This document shows, piece by piece, positions 17,706 to 26,509 of a DNA stretch of 64,000 bases. The stretch spans positions 4,043,085 to 4,107,084 of the forward strand of contig NZ_CP049780.1 in NCBI RefSeq assembly GCF_011193355.1, read 5' to 3'. This DNA comes from Streptomyces sp. JB150. GTDB taxonomy: Bacteria > Actinomycetota > Actinomycetes > Streptomycetales > Streptomycetaceae. The stretch's first letter is position 1. Every line of letters begins with the position of its first letter. The notes under the pieces are model-generated. The model worked only from the letters and a program-made list of their open reading frames with translations, did no database searches and was not told the DNA's origin. A program made the translations under genes and the position numbers.

Positions 17706-19127
17706 ATGTCTACTGCCCCGGTTCGCGTTCGTTTCGCCCCGTCCCCGACCGGCATGTTCCATGTCGGTGGTGCACGGTCCGCTCTCTACAACTGGGCGGT
17801 GGCGCGACAGTCCGGCGGCAGGTTCGTGCTGCGGATCGAGGACACCGACGCAGCCCGGAACAAGCCGGAGTGGACCGAGGGCATCATCAGCGCGCTCGCG
17901 GCGATCGGCATTCATGGCGAGGATGCGGCTTTCGAGGGGCCGTACTTCCAGTCGCACAATGCCGAGCGGCACCGGGAAGCGGCTCAGCAGCTCTTCGCGG
18001 CCGGCCGGGCGTACTACTGCGACTGCACCCGGGAGCAGCTGAAGGAGCGCACGGGCTCGGAGCACCTCGGGTATGACGGGTTCTGCCGGGACCGGGGGCT
18101 GGCCTTCGAGGAGGGGGGGGCGCTGCGGTTCCGGACGCCGGACGAGGGGGAGACCGTCGTGGTCGACCTGGTCCGCGGGGAGCCGGCGTTCCCGAACAGC
18201 GCGATCGAGGACTTCGTGATCGCCCGTGGTGACGGGTCCCCGGTCTTTCTGATCGCCAACGTCGTGGACGACCTGGACGAGGGAATCACGCAGGTCATCC
18301 GAGGCGAGGAGCACCTGTCGAACACGCCGAAGCAGCAGCTGCTGTGGGAGGCGCTCGGTGCCAAGCCGCCTGTGTGGGCGCACCTGCCGGTGATCGTGAA
18401 CGAGAAGCGGCAGAAGCTGTCAAAGCGCCGGGACAAGGTGGCGCTGGAGGACTACCTCGCCGAGGGGTTCCTGCCCGAGGCGATGGTGAACTACCTCATG
18501 TTGCTCGGCTGGGGCCCGGGTGACGACCGGGAGATCAGGCCGTACGAGGAGCTGGAGCAGCTCTTCCGGATCGAGGACGTCAACACCGCGCCGGCCTTCT
18601 TCGACGTGAAGAAGCTGACGGCGTTCAACGGCGAGTACATCCGCGCCCTGTCGCCGGAGCAGTTCGCCGCCGCCTGCGCGCCGTGGCTCGTCGCCCCGTA
18701 CGCGCCGTGGCGGCCGGAGGCGTTCGACAAGGACGTCTTCGAGGCAGCGGCTTCCCTGGCCCAGACCCGGCTGGCACTGCTTTCCGAGATCACCAGCTAT
18801 GTGGACTTCCTGTTCCTCGACGAGCCGGTCGAGGACGAGGCGTCGTGGAACAAGGCGATGAAGGCAGGCGCCGGCGACATCCTGTCGGACGCCCGCGCCG
18901 AGCTGGCCGACGTCGCGGACTGGAAGGCGGACGACCTGAAGGCCGTCCTGCTCGCCGTCGGGGAGAAGCACGGGCTGAAGCTGGGCAAGGCCCAGGCGCC
19001 CATCCGGGTCGCGGTCACCGGCCGGACGATCGGACTGCCGCTGTTCGAGTCCATGGAGCTGCTCGGCCGGGACCGCGTGCTGGCCCGTCTGGAAGCTGCC
19101 AGCAGGAAGCTGGTCGCGCAGGCTTAG
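17706..19127 (+). CDS. gltX: Glutamyl-tRNA synthetase, divergent second copy
   Basis: 473 residues, ATG 17706 after TGGAGC. Class I synthetase: HIGH-type motif [13 protein letters not shown] (residues 18-30), [17 protein letters not shown], substrate-pocket segment [10 protein letters not shown], then [14 protein letters not shown] as KMSKS loop near residue 237 and a helical anticodon-binding domain. Length is normal and it looks intact. It differs clearly from the usual Streptomyces GluRS (around 494 residues, KLSKRDP loop) in the early domain, so it is a different lineage. Placed in a mobile element and converging (7 nt apart) on an unassigned biosynthetic-type operon, it may be a resistant copy or a special Glu-tRNA source. 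Inference only. Confidence 0.88.
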   Translation: MSTAPVRVRFAPSPTGMFHVGGARSALYNWAVARQSGGRFVLRIEDTDAARNKPEWTEGIISALAAIGIHGEDAAFEGPYFQSHNAERHREAAQQLFAAGRAYYCDCTREQLKERTGSEHLGYDGFCRDRGLAFEEGGALRFRTPDEGETVVVDLVRGEPAFPNSAIEDFVIARGDGSPVFLIANVVDDLDEGITQVIRGEEHLSNTPKQQLLWEALGAKPPVWAHLPVIVNEKRQKLSKRRDKVALEDYLAEGFLPEAMVNYLMLLGWGPGDDREIRPYEELEQLFRIEDVNTAPAFFDVKKLTAFNGEYIRALSPEQFAAACAPWLVAPYAPWRPEAFDKDVFEAAASLAQTRLALLSEITSYVDFLFLDEPVEDEASWNKAMKAGAGDILSDARAELADVADWKADDLKAVLLAVGEKHGLKLGKAQAPIRVAVTGRTIGLPLFESMELLGRDRVLARLEAASRKLVAQA

Positions 19128-19134
19128 CCGCTGG

Positions 19135-20121
19135 TCAGGCGACCTGCGTCAGGAGGTTGCCCCAGGCGTCGCCGAAGTAGTTCAGGTCGTACCGGGCCAG
19201 GGCCTCGTACCCCGCCTTGGCCTCGGTGTGCCGTGTCGCCGCACGCTGCCGGACCTGTGCAGGGAGGCGGCGGAGGTCCGGGGCAGGCTGGCCAGCCAGT
19301 GCGGCGAGGTCGCCCAGGCCGGCCACCGGGCGGATGAGGCAGGGCAGGCCGAGGAGTAAAGCCTCGGCTGCGCAACGGCTCCAGCCCTCTCGCATCCGTG
19401 GGAGGAAGACACCGACGTCACAGGCGCGCAGCAGACGCAGGTACCGCTCGCGTTCGACGTCGTAGTGCGCGCTGTCGAGGCCGATGGTGTTGCTGCCGCT
19501 GGTGATCACCCGCAGTCCGGGAACGCGGGCCAGTGCTGCGGAGACCTCCTCGGTCCCCTTCCAGTGCACGGCCTTGCCCGCGTAGACGCCGATCACGTCG
19601 GGTTGTAGGCCGAACTCGGCGCGGCACTCGGCCCGGTCGTAACCGCGTGCCTGCTCTACTTCGGCCATGTCGAAGGCGTTGTAGATCACCCGTACGTTGC
19701 GGACGCCTCGGGCGCGAAGCTGGTCGGCCCAGTACGGGGCGACGCACACGACGGCGGCGCACTGCGGCAGAACGCGGAACAGCCGCTCCCAGAGCATGGC
19801 CTCGATGGGGGCGGAGTCATGTTGGAGCGGCTCGTAGTGGTGCAGGAGGAACACCGTGCGGGCGCGCATCTCGGGCGTGAACAGCAGCAGGCTGAGGTCG
19901 TCCCACACGAAGGTGCCGGTGGTGCCGTGCAGCGCCCGTATGGAAGGTGCCAGGCGGGCGAGGTGGCGGAGCTTGCGCCAGCGGCGGACCCGGTAGGTCC
20001 GCTTGTGGTCCGGGACCGTGCGCCATTCCACGTCGTCGGCCGTCACCTCGTGGAGCATCCGTAGGTAGACCCGGCCGCCGGTCCGGCCGACCGGCTCCAT
20101 CGAGTAGACGACCCGTTTCAC
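19135..20121 (-). CDS. Glycosyltransferase, GT-B (GT4-like)
   Basis: 328 residues from GTG 20121, with AGGAGG upstream and a GTGA overlap with the HD gene. N-domain: VFLLHHYEPLQHDSAPIEAM, and CVAPYWADQLRARGVRNVRV ending with IYNAFD. C-domain: VIGVYAGKAVHWKGTEEV, then FLPRMREGWSRCAAEALLLG with CLIRPVAGLGDLA, which carries the E-x7-E type region of GT4 enzymes. Donor and acceptor are unknown. Last gene of the eight-gene operon that starts at 27816. Confidence 0.85.
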   Translation of the reverse strand: MKRVVYSMEPVGRTGGRVYLRMLHEVTADDVEWRTVPDHKRTYRVRRWRKLRHLARLAPSIRALHGTTGTFVWDDLSLLLFTPEMRARTVFLLHHYEPLQHDSAPIEAMLWERLFRVLPQCAAVVCVAPYWADQLRARGVRNVRVIYNAFDMAEVEQARGYDRAECRAEFGLQPDVIGVYAGKAVHWKGTEEVSAALARVPGLRVITSGSNTIGLDSAHYDVERERYLRLLRACDVGVFLPRMREGWSRCAAEALLLGLPCLIRPVAGLGDLAALAGQPAPDLRRLPAQVRQRAATRHTEAKAGYEALARYDLNYFGDAWGNLLTQVA

Positions 20122-20732
20122 GGACGTACCTCCTGTATGTGGTGGACGTACTCGGCGTGCAGGCGCGCGTGCATGGTCTCCAGATGGGGGCCGAGGTCGC
20201 GGGCGGCGTCGGCGAGGGGGAGGTGGAAATCGCCCAGGGTCTGGAGGAACCGTCGGCGCCGGTCGAGGTTCGGGGACGCGGCGAGGTCGCGCAGGTTGTG
20301 CAGGCGGTCGGCGAGCCGGACGAGGAGGTCCTCGGGCGGGAGTGCGGCCTGTTTCGCGCGCCAGCGGGTCTCGTCGCCGACGGACTTGGGGCGCTGTTCG
20401 AGGCGGTGGTCGGCCGTCATGGCACGCAGGCGGGCGGTGAACGGGCCGCCGAGGTGATGGACGAGTAGTGCCTCCGACTCAGGGGCCACCTCCAAGGCGT
20501 CATGGAGGAGGGCGAGGAGGAGGGTCTCGGGGTGACGGACGCCGATCTCCGTTCGCAGGAGCCTGACGACGGCCAGCGGGTGCTCCAGGTATGGGGTGCC
20601 CTGGTCGCGGGTGTGGCCGTCGTAGACCGTGAGCGCGAGGCCGGCGGCCACGCGGGCGCGGGACTGCTCGTTCAGGCTCCACGCCGCGGCACCGAGCACG
20701 GTCAGGACGTGGTCGAGATCGATGGGATCCAT
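20118..20732 (-). CDS. HD-domain phosphohydrolase (RelA/SpoT HD type)
   Basis: 204 residues from ATG 20732, AGGCGG upstream; GTG 20741, overlapping the previous stop, is an alternative. Metal ligands of the HD fold in order: YLEHPLAVVRLLR, LLALLHDALEV and LLVRLADRLHNLRDL, the arrangement of (p)ppGpp hydrolases. There is no synthetase or TGS domain. In this operon it may hydrolyse a phosphate or nucleotide from the product rather than alarmone. Overlaps both neighbours by a few bases. Confidence 0.8.
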   Translation of the reverse strand: MDPIDLDHVLTVLGAAAWSLNEQSRARVAAGLALTVYDGHTRDQGTPYLEHPLAVVRLLRTEIGVRHPETLLLALLHDALEVAPESEALLVHHLGGPFTARLRAMTADHRLEQRPKSVGDETRWRAKQAALPPEDLLVRLADRLHNLRDLAASPNLDRRRRFLQTLGDFHLPLADAARDLGPHLETMHARLHAEYVHHIQEVRP

Positions 20733-20737
20733 CCGCC

Positions 20738-22453
20738 TCACCTAGTACGAAGGGACGCGGCACGGGGATCGGGGACGTGGTCGGCGAGCAGCAGGGTGTC
20801 CCCGACGGCGAGGGCGTCAAGGCGCAGCTCCACCGTCGCCGCCACGGCTTGCTCAGCGGTCCGCAGGATCGGGGTGCCTTTGCGGTTGAAGGATGTGTTC
20901 AGCAGCAGCGGCAGTCCGGTGAGGTCGCGGAATTGCTCAAGGAGATCGCGCAGGCCCTGGTGGTTGGCGGCGACGGACTGGACGCGGGCGGTGCCGTCGT
21001 GGTGGGTGACGGCGGCGATGCGGTCGGCTCGGCACCGTCGGACGGTGGCGACACGGTTCATGAACGGGTCGCCCGCCGACATGAACCATTCCGTGGCGTG
21101 CTCGGCGAGGACGGCCGGCGCGAACGGGCGGTACGCGGCTCGCTTCTTGATCGCGTTGAGTCGGTCCCTCGTGGCGGCGTGACCGGGGTGGGCGAGGATC
21201 GAGCGATGGCCGAGGGCACGCGGCCCGAATTCAAGCTGCCCCTGCACCCAGCCGACGATGCGGTGCTCGGCGAGCAGTGCCGCCACTGTGGCCGGCAGTC
21301 CGAGCCCGAGGTGGGGCAAGGCGTGATAGCCGGGCGGCACCGTTGTCGTTGGCAGCGCGCCCGGGTTCGGGCCCCAGGCCGCGTCGGTCGGCACCGGCAG
21401 GCGCTCCTGCCCGAGCTGGTAGTGCCAGCCGTAGAGCGCGGCGCCAACGGCTGTGCCGGCGTCGTGCGGGGCGGGTGCGACGAAGAGGGTGTCGAAGCCG
21501 CTGTCGGCGGCCAGCTGGCCGTTGAGGTGGGAGTTCAGGGCGCATCCGCCGGAGAACACCAAGGTTGAGGCCCTGGTGAGTCGTTGCAGGTGGCGGGCGA
21601 TGTGGACGACCGATTCGGCGAAGATCTCCTGGACGGCGGCGGCCAGGTCGGCACGCTTGTGTTCCGGCTGTTCCGCGACGTTGTCGGCGGTCCAGGCCCG
21701 GCCATCGAGCAGCAGCGGTGTGCTGCTGTCCGCCGAACCCCACGGATGATCGATGCGGACCTCGCCCTCGTCTCCGAGCCGGACCAGTTCGCGGACGTGT
21801 GCGCCGTAGCGCTGGGGATCGCCGAAAGCGGCGAGCGCCATCATGCTGCCCTCAGGCTCGTCGCCGGGTGGGATCACCCTCTGGGCGAGGTTCCGGTAGA
21901 AGTGCCCGAGGGAGGAGTGGACGCGCCGAGGCCCGACCGGGCCCGGCACGACGGCCGGCATGCCCTGGTGGAGGCGGTCGATGCGATCAGGCCACAGGTC
22001 GTACCCCGTGATGCGCTCCCGGCCAGGGCCGAAGTCGGATCCCAGGGAGGAGCCGCCGGCGTCGATGACGAGGCCCGCGGCGTGCTCGTGCCCGGAGAGC
22101 AGGTAGCCGGAGAGCACGTGGGCCGTGTGGTGGGAGAGGAGGCGGAGGTGTTCGCCGAGCGGCGCGGGCAGGAGGGCGGCGAGTTCCTCCCGCTCCTCGG
22201 CCAGCCACCAGCCGGCCGCAGGGTTGGGACGCATGGAGGCGGCCCAGACGGCGTCCACGTCCTTCGGTTCGAGGCCGGCGGCCTCCAGGCACCACTGGAG
22301 CGCGCGGGTCGGGGCGGTGAGCGTGCCCTTGCGGGTGGGGTGGTTGTGCTTGACGCCGCTCCAGCGCTCCTCTTCGGCTGCGTAGAGGCGGCCGTCTACG
22401 ACTAACGCGGCGGCCGTGTCGTGGTGGAAGTTCAGTCCGAGGACTGCGGGCAT
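20738..22453 (-). CDS. O-carbamoyltransferase, NodU/CmcH/TobZ family
   Basis: 571 residues, ATG 22453 after GGGAGG. Kae1-like domain: VLGLNFHHDTAAALVVDG at the N-terminus, RLYAAEEERWSGVKHNHP, metal-binding SHHTAHVLSGYLLSG, and VFSGGCALNSHLNG. YrdC-like C-terminal domain: LEFGPRALGHRSILA and LLLNTSFNRKGTPI. These enzymes make carbamoyladenylate from carbamoyl phosphate and ATP and pass the carbamoyl group to a hydroxyl of a small molecule such as tobramycin or novobiocin. Its presence argues that the operon makes or modifies a small molecule. Spaced 17 nt after the radical SAM gene. Confidence 0.9.
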   Translation of the reverse strand: MPAVLGLNFHHDTAAALVVDGRLYAAEEERWSGVKHNHPTRKGTLTAPTRALQWCLEAAGLEPKDVDAVWAASMRPNPAAGWWLAEEREELAALLPAPLGEHLRLLSHHTAHVLSGYLLSGHEHAAGLVIDAGGSSLGSDFGPGRERITGYDLWPDRIDRLHQGMPAVVPGPVGPRRVHSSLGHFYRNLAQRVIPPGDEPEGSMMALAAFGDPQRYGAHVRELVRLGDEGEVRIDHPWGSADSSTPLLLDGRAWTADNVAEQPEHKRADLAAAVQEIFAESVVHIARHLQRLTRASTLVFSGGCALNSHLNGQLAADSGFDTLFVAPAPHDAGTAVGAALYGWHYQLGQERLPVPTDAAWGPNPGALPTTTVPPGYHALPHLGLGLPATVAALLAEHRIVGWVQGQLEFGPRALGHRSILAHPGHAATRDRLNAIKKRAAYRPFAPAVLAEHATEWFMSAGDPFMNRVATVRRCRADRIAAVTHHDGTARVQSVAANHQGLRDLLEQFRDLTGLPLLLNTSFNRKGTPILRTAEQAVAATVELRLDALAVGDTLLLADHVPDPRAASLRTR

Positions 22454-22470
22454 GGTGGTGTACCTCCCGG

Positions 22471-23262
22471 TCAGACGGTGAGGGCGGGGACGAGTGCGGC
22501 GCCGGAGTCGGTGTACTCGTGGCAGCGCAGGCAGAACCGGAAGTGGTGCGCGCGCGGCGCGAACACCTTGGCCGCGAAGTCCTCGTCCCATATGCTGAAC
22601 TCGCTGTCGTCCTTCGCCATGGCGTTGAAGCAGCGGTAGCAGGACCCGTCCATCTCGATCATCAGGTGCTGGTCGAGGTAGCGGTCGCAGAGGCCGCGCA
22701 GCTCGTTCGCCGGCTGGCCCACGTCGACGTGGTGCACGTGGTTGGTGACATGAATGGCGCCGTACTTCTCACACAGCGCCCCGAGCTGCGTGAGCCGGGT
22801 GGAACTGATGCCTTCCAGGACGCTGTTGACGACCACGGTCTTGCCGGCTTCGCGGAGGCGGGGCACGACGGCGTGCACCTCGTCGTAGTTCCCGTGTTCG
22901 TCGTCGCAGCCGATGAGTATCTGGTCGTAGGAGCGGAGGGTCGCCTCCATGATCGGCTGGTTGCGGGCCAGGGTGATGGCGTTCGTGCCCAGGACCATGA
23001 CCTTGTCCGGCAACCGCGTGCGGGCGGCGTCGCTGAGCGCCGGGAAGTCCCGATGCACGGTGGGTTCGCCGCCGTTGATGTGCAGCTGCTGGAAGGGGAT
23101 GGTCTCCAGCCGGGTCAGGATGGTGGAGAACAGGTCCAGGGACATGTTCTCGCCCTGGGCGCCGTCGGCGAAGATGCAGAAGTCGCAGTGCCGGTTGCAC
23201 TTCGTGGTGATCTTGACCTTGGCCGTTTTGAGGGTGCGGGGCACCGGCGCACGCGGGGTCAT
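22471..23262 (-). CDS. Radical SAM enzyme (short, SPASM-like tail)
   Basis: 263 residues, ATG 23262 with AAGGAG upstream. The [4Fe-4S] motif is KCNRHCDFC (Cys-x3-Cys-x2-Cys) at residues 17-25, and the SAM-binding GGE motif is LHINGGEPTVHRD. The C-terminus has further cysteines, GSCYRCFNAM and FRFCLRCHEY, suggesting an auxiliary iron-sulfur cluster. Substrate unknown; family members modify peptides or sugars and nucleotides by radical chemistry. Lies between the nucleotidyltransferase and carbamoyltransferase genes with 17-nt gaps. Confidence 0.88.
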   Translation of the reverse strand: MTPRAPVPRTLKTAKVKITTKCNRHCDFCIFADGAQGENMSLDLFSTILTRLETIPFQQLHINGGEPTVHRDFPALSDAARTRLPDKVMVLGTNAITLARNQPIMEATLRSYDQILIGCDDEHGNYDEVHAVVPRLREAGKTVVVNSVLEGISSTRLTQLGALCEKYGAIHVTNHVHHVDVGQPANELRGLCDRYLDQHLMIEMDGSCYRCFNAMAKDDSEFSIWDEDFAAKVFAPRAHHFRFCLRCHEYTDSGAALVPALTV

Positions 23263-23279
23263 TGGCGAGTCTCCTTGGG

Positions 23280-24398
23280 TCAGAGGTGGACGTCGTCGGG
23301 CGGGAAGCTGAGGAAGTCCTGGACGGTGGTCTTCTGCTGGTGCCAGCGCGCGAGGGCCGCGTGCAGGATGTCGGCGGTGGTGGGTCCAGTGGGGATCAGC
23401 GCCGCCATCCGGGCGGCCAGCCGCTGGGCGGCAGTCGCCTCGTCTGCCGCGAGCACGGTCAGCGTTTGCGCGGCGGAGCGGAGTTCCTTCGCCTCCCGCC
23501 GGATCAGGTACTCGGTCGCCACGCCAGGCGGCGGATCGAGGTAGTACAGCCAGCGGGCGACGCGTACACGGAGCATGCTGGCCGTCATCACCCAGTCAGT
23601 ACGAGCGTGCTCATGCCCTTGGCCGTCTGGGCGGCTCCCGTCAGGAACGCGGCGCATGGCCGCCTCCAGAGCTACATGCGCCGCGCGGAGCAGGTGGCGC
23701 GGACTCCGTGGTCGGAGATCGGCGCGGTTCTCTGAGTGCCGGAGGAACAGCTCGGCGTATCCGTCCAGTCCCTCCGGCCGCCACTGGGTGAGGGCCGCCG
23801 TCTTTCCGGGGCAGCGGGTCCGTGTCGCGAGTGCGGCGGCAGCGAACCAGCACGGGGCGAGGTAGTGCCACGCCACGCAGTGGCGCCGGTACGCGGCGAT
23901 GTCCTCGACCACGTTGTCCGTGCTGTCGGCGGCCAGCTGGTATCGGCCGCCCATCCGGGCCTGGAGGATCCCCCGGTAGAACCGCTCATCGACCTCGCAC
24001 CACGGCGCCATCTGAGCCCTGGACTTCCAGCGCTGGAAGTCACGCGCGCTGCCGCTGATCAGTGACCAGGTCGCGAGTTCGGGCGCGGAGACGAGTCGCC
24101 CGTCCGCCTCGGACACGGTGAACGCGAAGCCGGGCGGGTGCTCCAGGAGACGTCGATGGACGACTTCCCGGTCGACTGCGGCGGCGTGTGCGGCGGCCAG
24201 GCGGTGGTTCCACTCTTCCCAGTCCGCAGGCGCCTGGGGAAGGAGAACGCGTACGTCGAGGTCGGAGTGCGGAGCCAGCAGGTCGGCCGGCTGCCACTTG
24301 TGGGTGAGCATCACGGCCCCGACGCCGTGAGCGTCCAGCTCGCCTTCGTACAGAGCGCCGAGCTCCTGGTAGAGAGGCGGCGCGTCGACCACGATCAT
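23280..24398 (-). CDS. Nucleotidyltransferase-fold protein
   Basis: 372 residues from ATG 24398; GGGGAG is 6 nt upstream of it, and GTG 24401 overlaps the preceding stop. The polymerase-beta-like motif is LLAPHSDLDVRVLLP, with the two Asp of the usual G-S-x-x-D-x-D; the preceding Gly-Ser is not conserved. The rest is helical (HCVAWHYLAPCWFAAAALA, WVMTASMLRVRVARWLYYLD). Relatives adenylylate or nucleotidylate antibiotics or small molecules. Sits between two radical SAM genes in the operon, so a product-modifying role is plausible. The acceptor is unknown. Confidence 0.65.
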   Translation of the reverse strand: MIVVDAPPLYQELGALYEGELDAHGVGAVMLTHKWQPADLLAPHSDLDVRVLLPQAPADWEEWNHRLAAAHAAAVDREVVHRRLLEHPPGFAFTVSEADGRLVSAPELATWSLISGSARDFQRWKSRAQMAPWCEVDERFYRGILQARMGGRYQLAADSTDNVVEDIAAYRRHCVAWHYLAPCWFAAAALATRTRCPGKTAALTQWRPEGLDGYAELFLRHSENRADLRPRSPRHLLRAAHVALEAAMRRVPDGSRPDGQGHEHARTDWVMTASMLRVRVARWLYYLDPPPGVATEYLIRREAKELRSAAQTLTVLAADEATAAQRLAARMAALIPTGPTTADILHAALARWHQQKTTVQDFLSFPPDDVHL

Positions 24399-25507
24399 CA
24401 CCGCTCCCCGGTGGAGGCGCGGGCGCAGGAGGGGCCGGCCGCTCCCGTGGGGAGGACGGGGAGCAGGGGTAGGACCGGTGTGCCTTCGGGGCGCTCCATT
24501 CGGTCCCAGCGCAGGTCGTAGTCGACGTAGTGGAACCCCTGCCAGGCGTCGTTGGTGTTGCGGTCGAGCATGGCCTGGAAGAGGTGGGCGAAGGCGTCGG
24601 CGAGGGTGCCGTCGGCGAGGTGGGGCTTCAGGGGGATGTCGCGGTTGTGCAGGATGCAGGGCCGCGCCACTCCGGTGGGCGTGATTTTGATCCGGTTGGC
24701 GTCGGAGCAGGTGGCGCAGCTGGAGTTGGAGATGAAGCCGATCGACCCCGCCCAGCCGTCGGGACGGAGGTACTGCCCGGGGCTGCGGACGCCCAGCTGG
24801 TCCCGGGGGACTTCGCCCGCGTTCGCGAACCACTCGTGGAGACGGTCGCGGACCTCTGCCTCGGTGATGAACTCGGTGTCGAAGAGCGCCTGGGCGGGAC
24901 CGATGTTCTGGAGTTCGATCAGGCGGATGGCGATGGGCAGGTCGCGGGCGAGTTCGGCCACGGCGAAGGCGTCGTCCAGGTAGGTGCGCTGAAGAACGCA
25001 GTTGATCTTCACTCGCAGGCCGAGGGAGAGGGCGGCGTCGAGGGTGTTCCGGGTGGCGCGCGGGTCGCCGCCGCCCATGATCGCGGCGGACCGCGCCGGG
25101 TCGAGGCTGTGGAGGCTGAGGTTGAGGTAGGTCAGGCCGGCGTCGTGGAGCTGTTCGACGCTCAGTCCCCGGCGCAGGTTGCCGTGGCTGGTCATGCCGA
25201 TCGCGGCGGCGGGCCCGAGGCCGTCGGCGAGGCCCGCGATGACGTCGAGGATGTCGGCTCGGAGGGTCGGTTCACCGCCGGAGCAGTGTGCCTTCCTGAT
25301 CTTCCAGGTCCCGGCCTCGGTGGCGATGGCCGCGTAGTCGGAGGCGGTCAGGGGCCGGTCCTTGTGCCCGTAGTCCGGCATGCACCGGGGCTTGCAGAAC
25401 ACGCAGTCCAGGTTGCACAGCGAGTTCAGGGTGAAGGCCAGGTAGGGGTGGTTGCGGCCTGCGGCGGCGAAGGCGGCGGCCAGGGCGTCGTGGTCTGCGG
25501 TGGGCAT
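24398..25507 (-). CDS. Radical SAM enzyme, MoaA-like with two Fe-S clusters
   Basis: 369 residues, ATG 25507 after GGAGG. N-terminal cluster LCNLDCVFCKPRC and KAHCSGGEPTLRADI; C-terminal cluster motif CATCSDANRIKITPTG then ARPCIL, the Cys-x2-Cys...Cys arrangement that binds the second cluster and GTP in MoaA. FTLNSLCNLDC and LTYLNLSLHSLDPA are also MoaA-like. No other molybdopterin gene is near, so it probably acts on another nucleotide or product. Overlaps the nucleotidyltransferase gene; 3 nt separate it from the dehydrogenase gene. Confidence 0.88.
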   Translation of the reverse strand: MPTADHDALAAAFAAAGRNHPYLAFTLNSLCNLDCVFCKPRCMPDYGHKDRPLTASDYAAIATEAGTWKIRKAHCSGGEPTLRADILDVIAGLADGLGPAAAIGMTSHGNLRRGLSVEQLHDAGLTYLNLSLHSLDPARSAAIMGGGDPRATRNTLDAALSLGLRVKINCVLQRTYLDDAFAVAELARDLPIAIRLIELQNIGPAQALFDTEFITEAEVRDRLHEWFANAGEVPRDQLGVRSPGQYLRPDGWAGSIGFISNSSCATCSDANRIKITPTGVARPCILHNRDIPLKPHLADGTLADAFAHLFQAMLDRNTNDAWQGFHYVDYDLRWDRMERPEGTPVLPLLPVLPTGAAGPSCARASTGER

Positions 25508-25510
25508 TGG

Positions 25511-26509
25511 TCAGCCTCCTACGAGCGGAGAGCGGGTGGCGGGCGCCTCGGCCAGGCCGTTGAGGGGCTGGCCCGAGAGGTAGCGGTGCAGGTTGTCGGT
25601 GAAGAACGCCACCGCCTCGTCCATGTACGCGCGGTAGAAGACCGAGCTTTTCGGGGTGAGTACGACCCGGGGGTGGAGCCGTAGCGGATGACGTGCAGGC
25701 AGTGGTTTCGGATCGAAAACGTCCAGGGCCGCGCCGCGCAGGTGGCCGGTGTCGAGGGAGGCCAGGAGGGCCGACTGGTCGACGGTTGCCGCGCGGCCGA
25801 GGTTGAGGAAGAGAGAGCGGGGCTTGCACGCCGAGAAGAGGTCGTGGTCGAAGTAGCGGTCCGTCGCCGGGGTCGCGGGCAGCAGATTGACCACTACGTC
25901 GGCGACGGAGACCGCCTGGCGCACCGCCGTCGTGCGCACCCACGTGATCCCGCCCTCGGAAGCCGCAGGTGGTGTCCGGCGTACCCCGATGACGTTCATG
26001 CCGAAGGCCCGAGCGGCCTGGGCGAGGTGGCGTCCGACGCTGCCGCAGCCGACGATGGTCATCGTCGCCCCCGCCAGGTCGAAGAACTCCTCGGCCAGGT
26101 CGTCCTTCCACCAGGCACGGTTCCGCTGGACGCGCTGGCTGATGAACAGCCCGCGGGAGAAGCCCAGGACCAGGCTCATTGCGTGCTCGGCCATGGGCCT
26201 GCCGTGGAAGCCGTACGAGCGGGTCAGGGCCACCCCGACGGATTGCGCCTTGGCGACGGGCAGATGGTCGGTGCCGGCGGCCGGGGAAGCGATCCACTTC
26301 AGATGTGGCGCGGCGAACAGCCACGAGGGCGCGAATCGCCACCCGAAGTAGACGTGTGCGTCGGCCAGCTGGTGCGGCACGGCCTCCTCGGTCGCCCTGC
26401 GGAACGCGATGCCGGGGAAGGCGGCGGACAGCGCACGCTCGTGCTCGGAGGACAGCCGCCAGAAGGAGTGCGGGGACTCCAGGCTGATCAGCACCACCGG
26501 CTGGTTCAT
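25511..26509 (-). CDS. D-2-hydroxyacid dehydrogenase homologue lacking the catalytic Glu and His
   Basis: 332 residues, ATG 26509, overlapping the glycosyltransferase stop (ATGA). NAD-binding fold: TMTIVGCGSVGRHLAQAARA with GxGxxG, and the substrate Arg in LFLNLGRAATVDQSALL. The catalytic Glu, normally in DVFxxEPLP, is Lys (ALDVFDPKPLPARHPL), and the catalytic His, normally in LTPH, is also Lys (VVLTPKSSVFYRAYMDEA). Both codons were checked in the DNA (AAA and AAA). Rossmann and substrate folds look otherwise intact. It may do a different reaction, bind the cofactor as a sensor, or have lost activity. Confidence 0.85.
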   Translation of the reverse strand: MNQPVVLISLESPHSFWRLSSEHERALSAAFPGIAFRRATEEAVPHQLADAHVYFGWRFAPSWLFAAPHLKWIASPAAGTDHLPVAKAQSVGVALTRSYGFHGRPMAEHAMSLVLGFSRGLFISQRVQRNRAWWKDDLAEEFFDLAGATMTIVGCGSVGRHLAQAARAFGMNVIGVRRTPPAASEGGITWVRTTAVRQAVSVADVVVNLLPATPATDRYFDHDLFSACKPRSLFLNLGRAATVDQSALLASLDTGHLRGAALDVFDPKPLPARHPLRLHPRVVLTPKSSVFYRAYMDEAVAFFTDNLHRYLSGQPLNGLAEAPATRSPLVGG

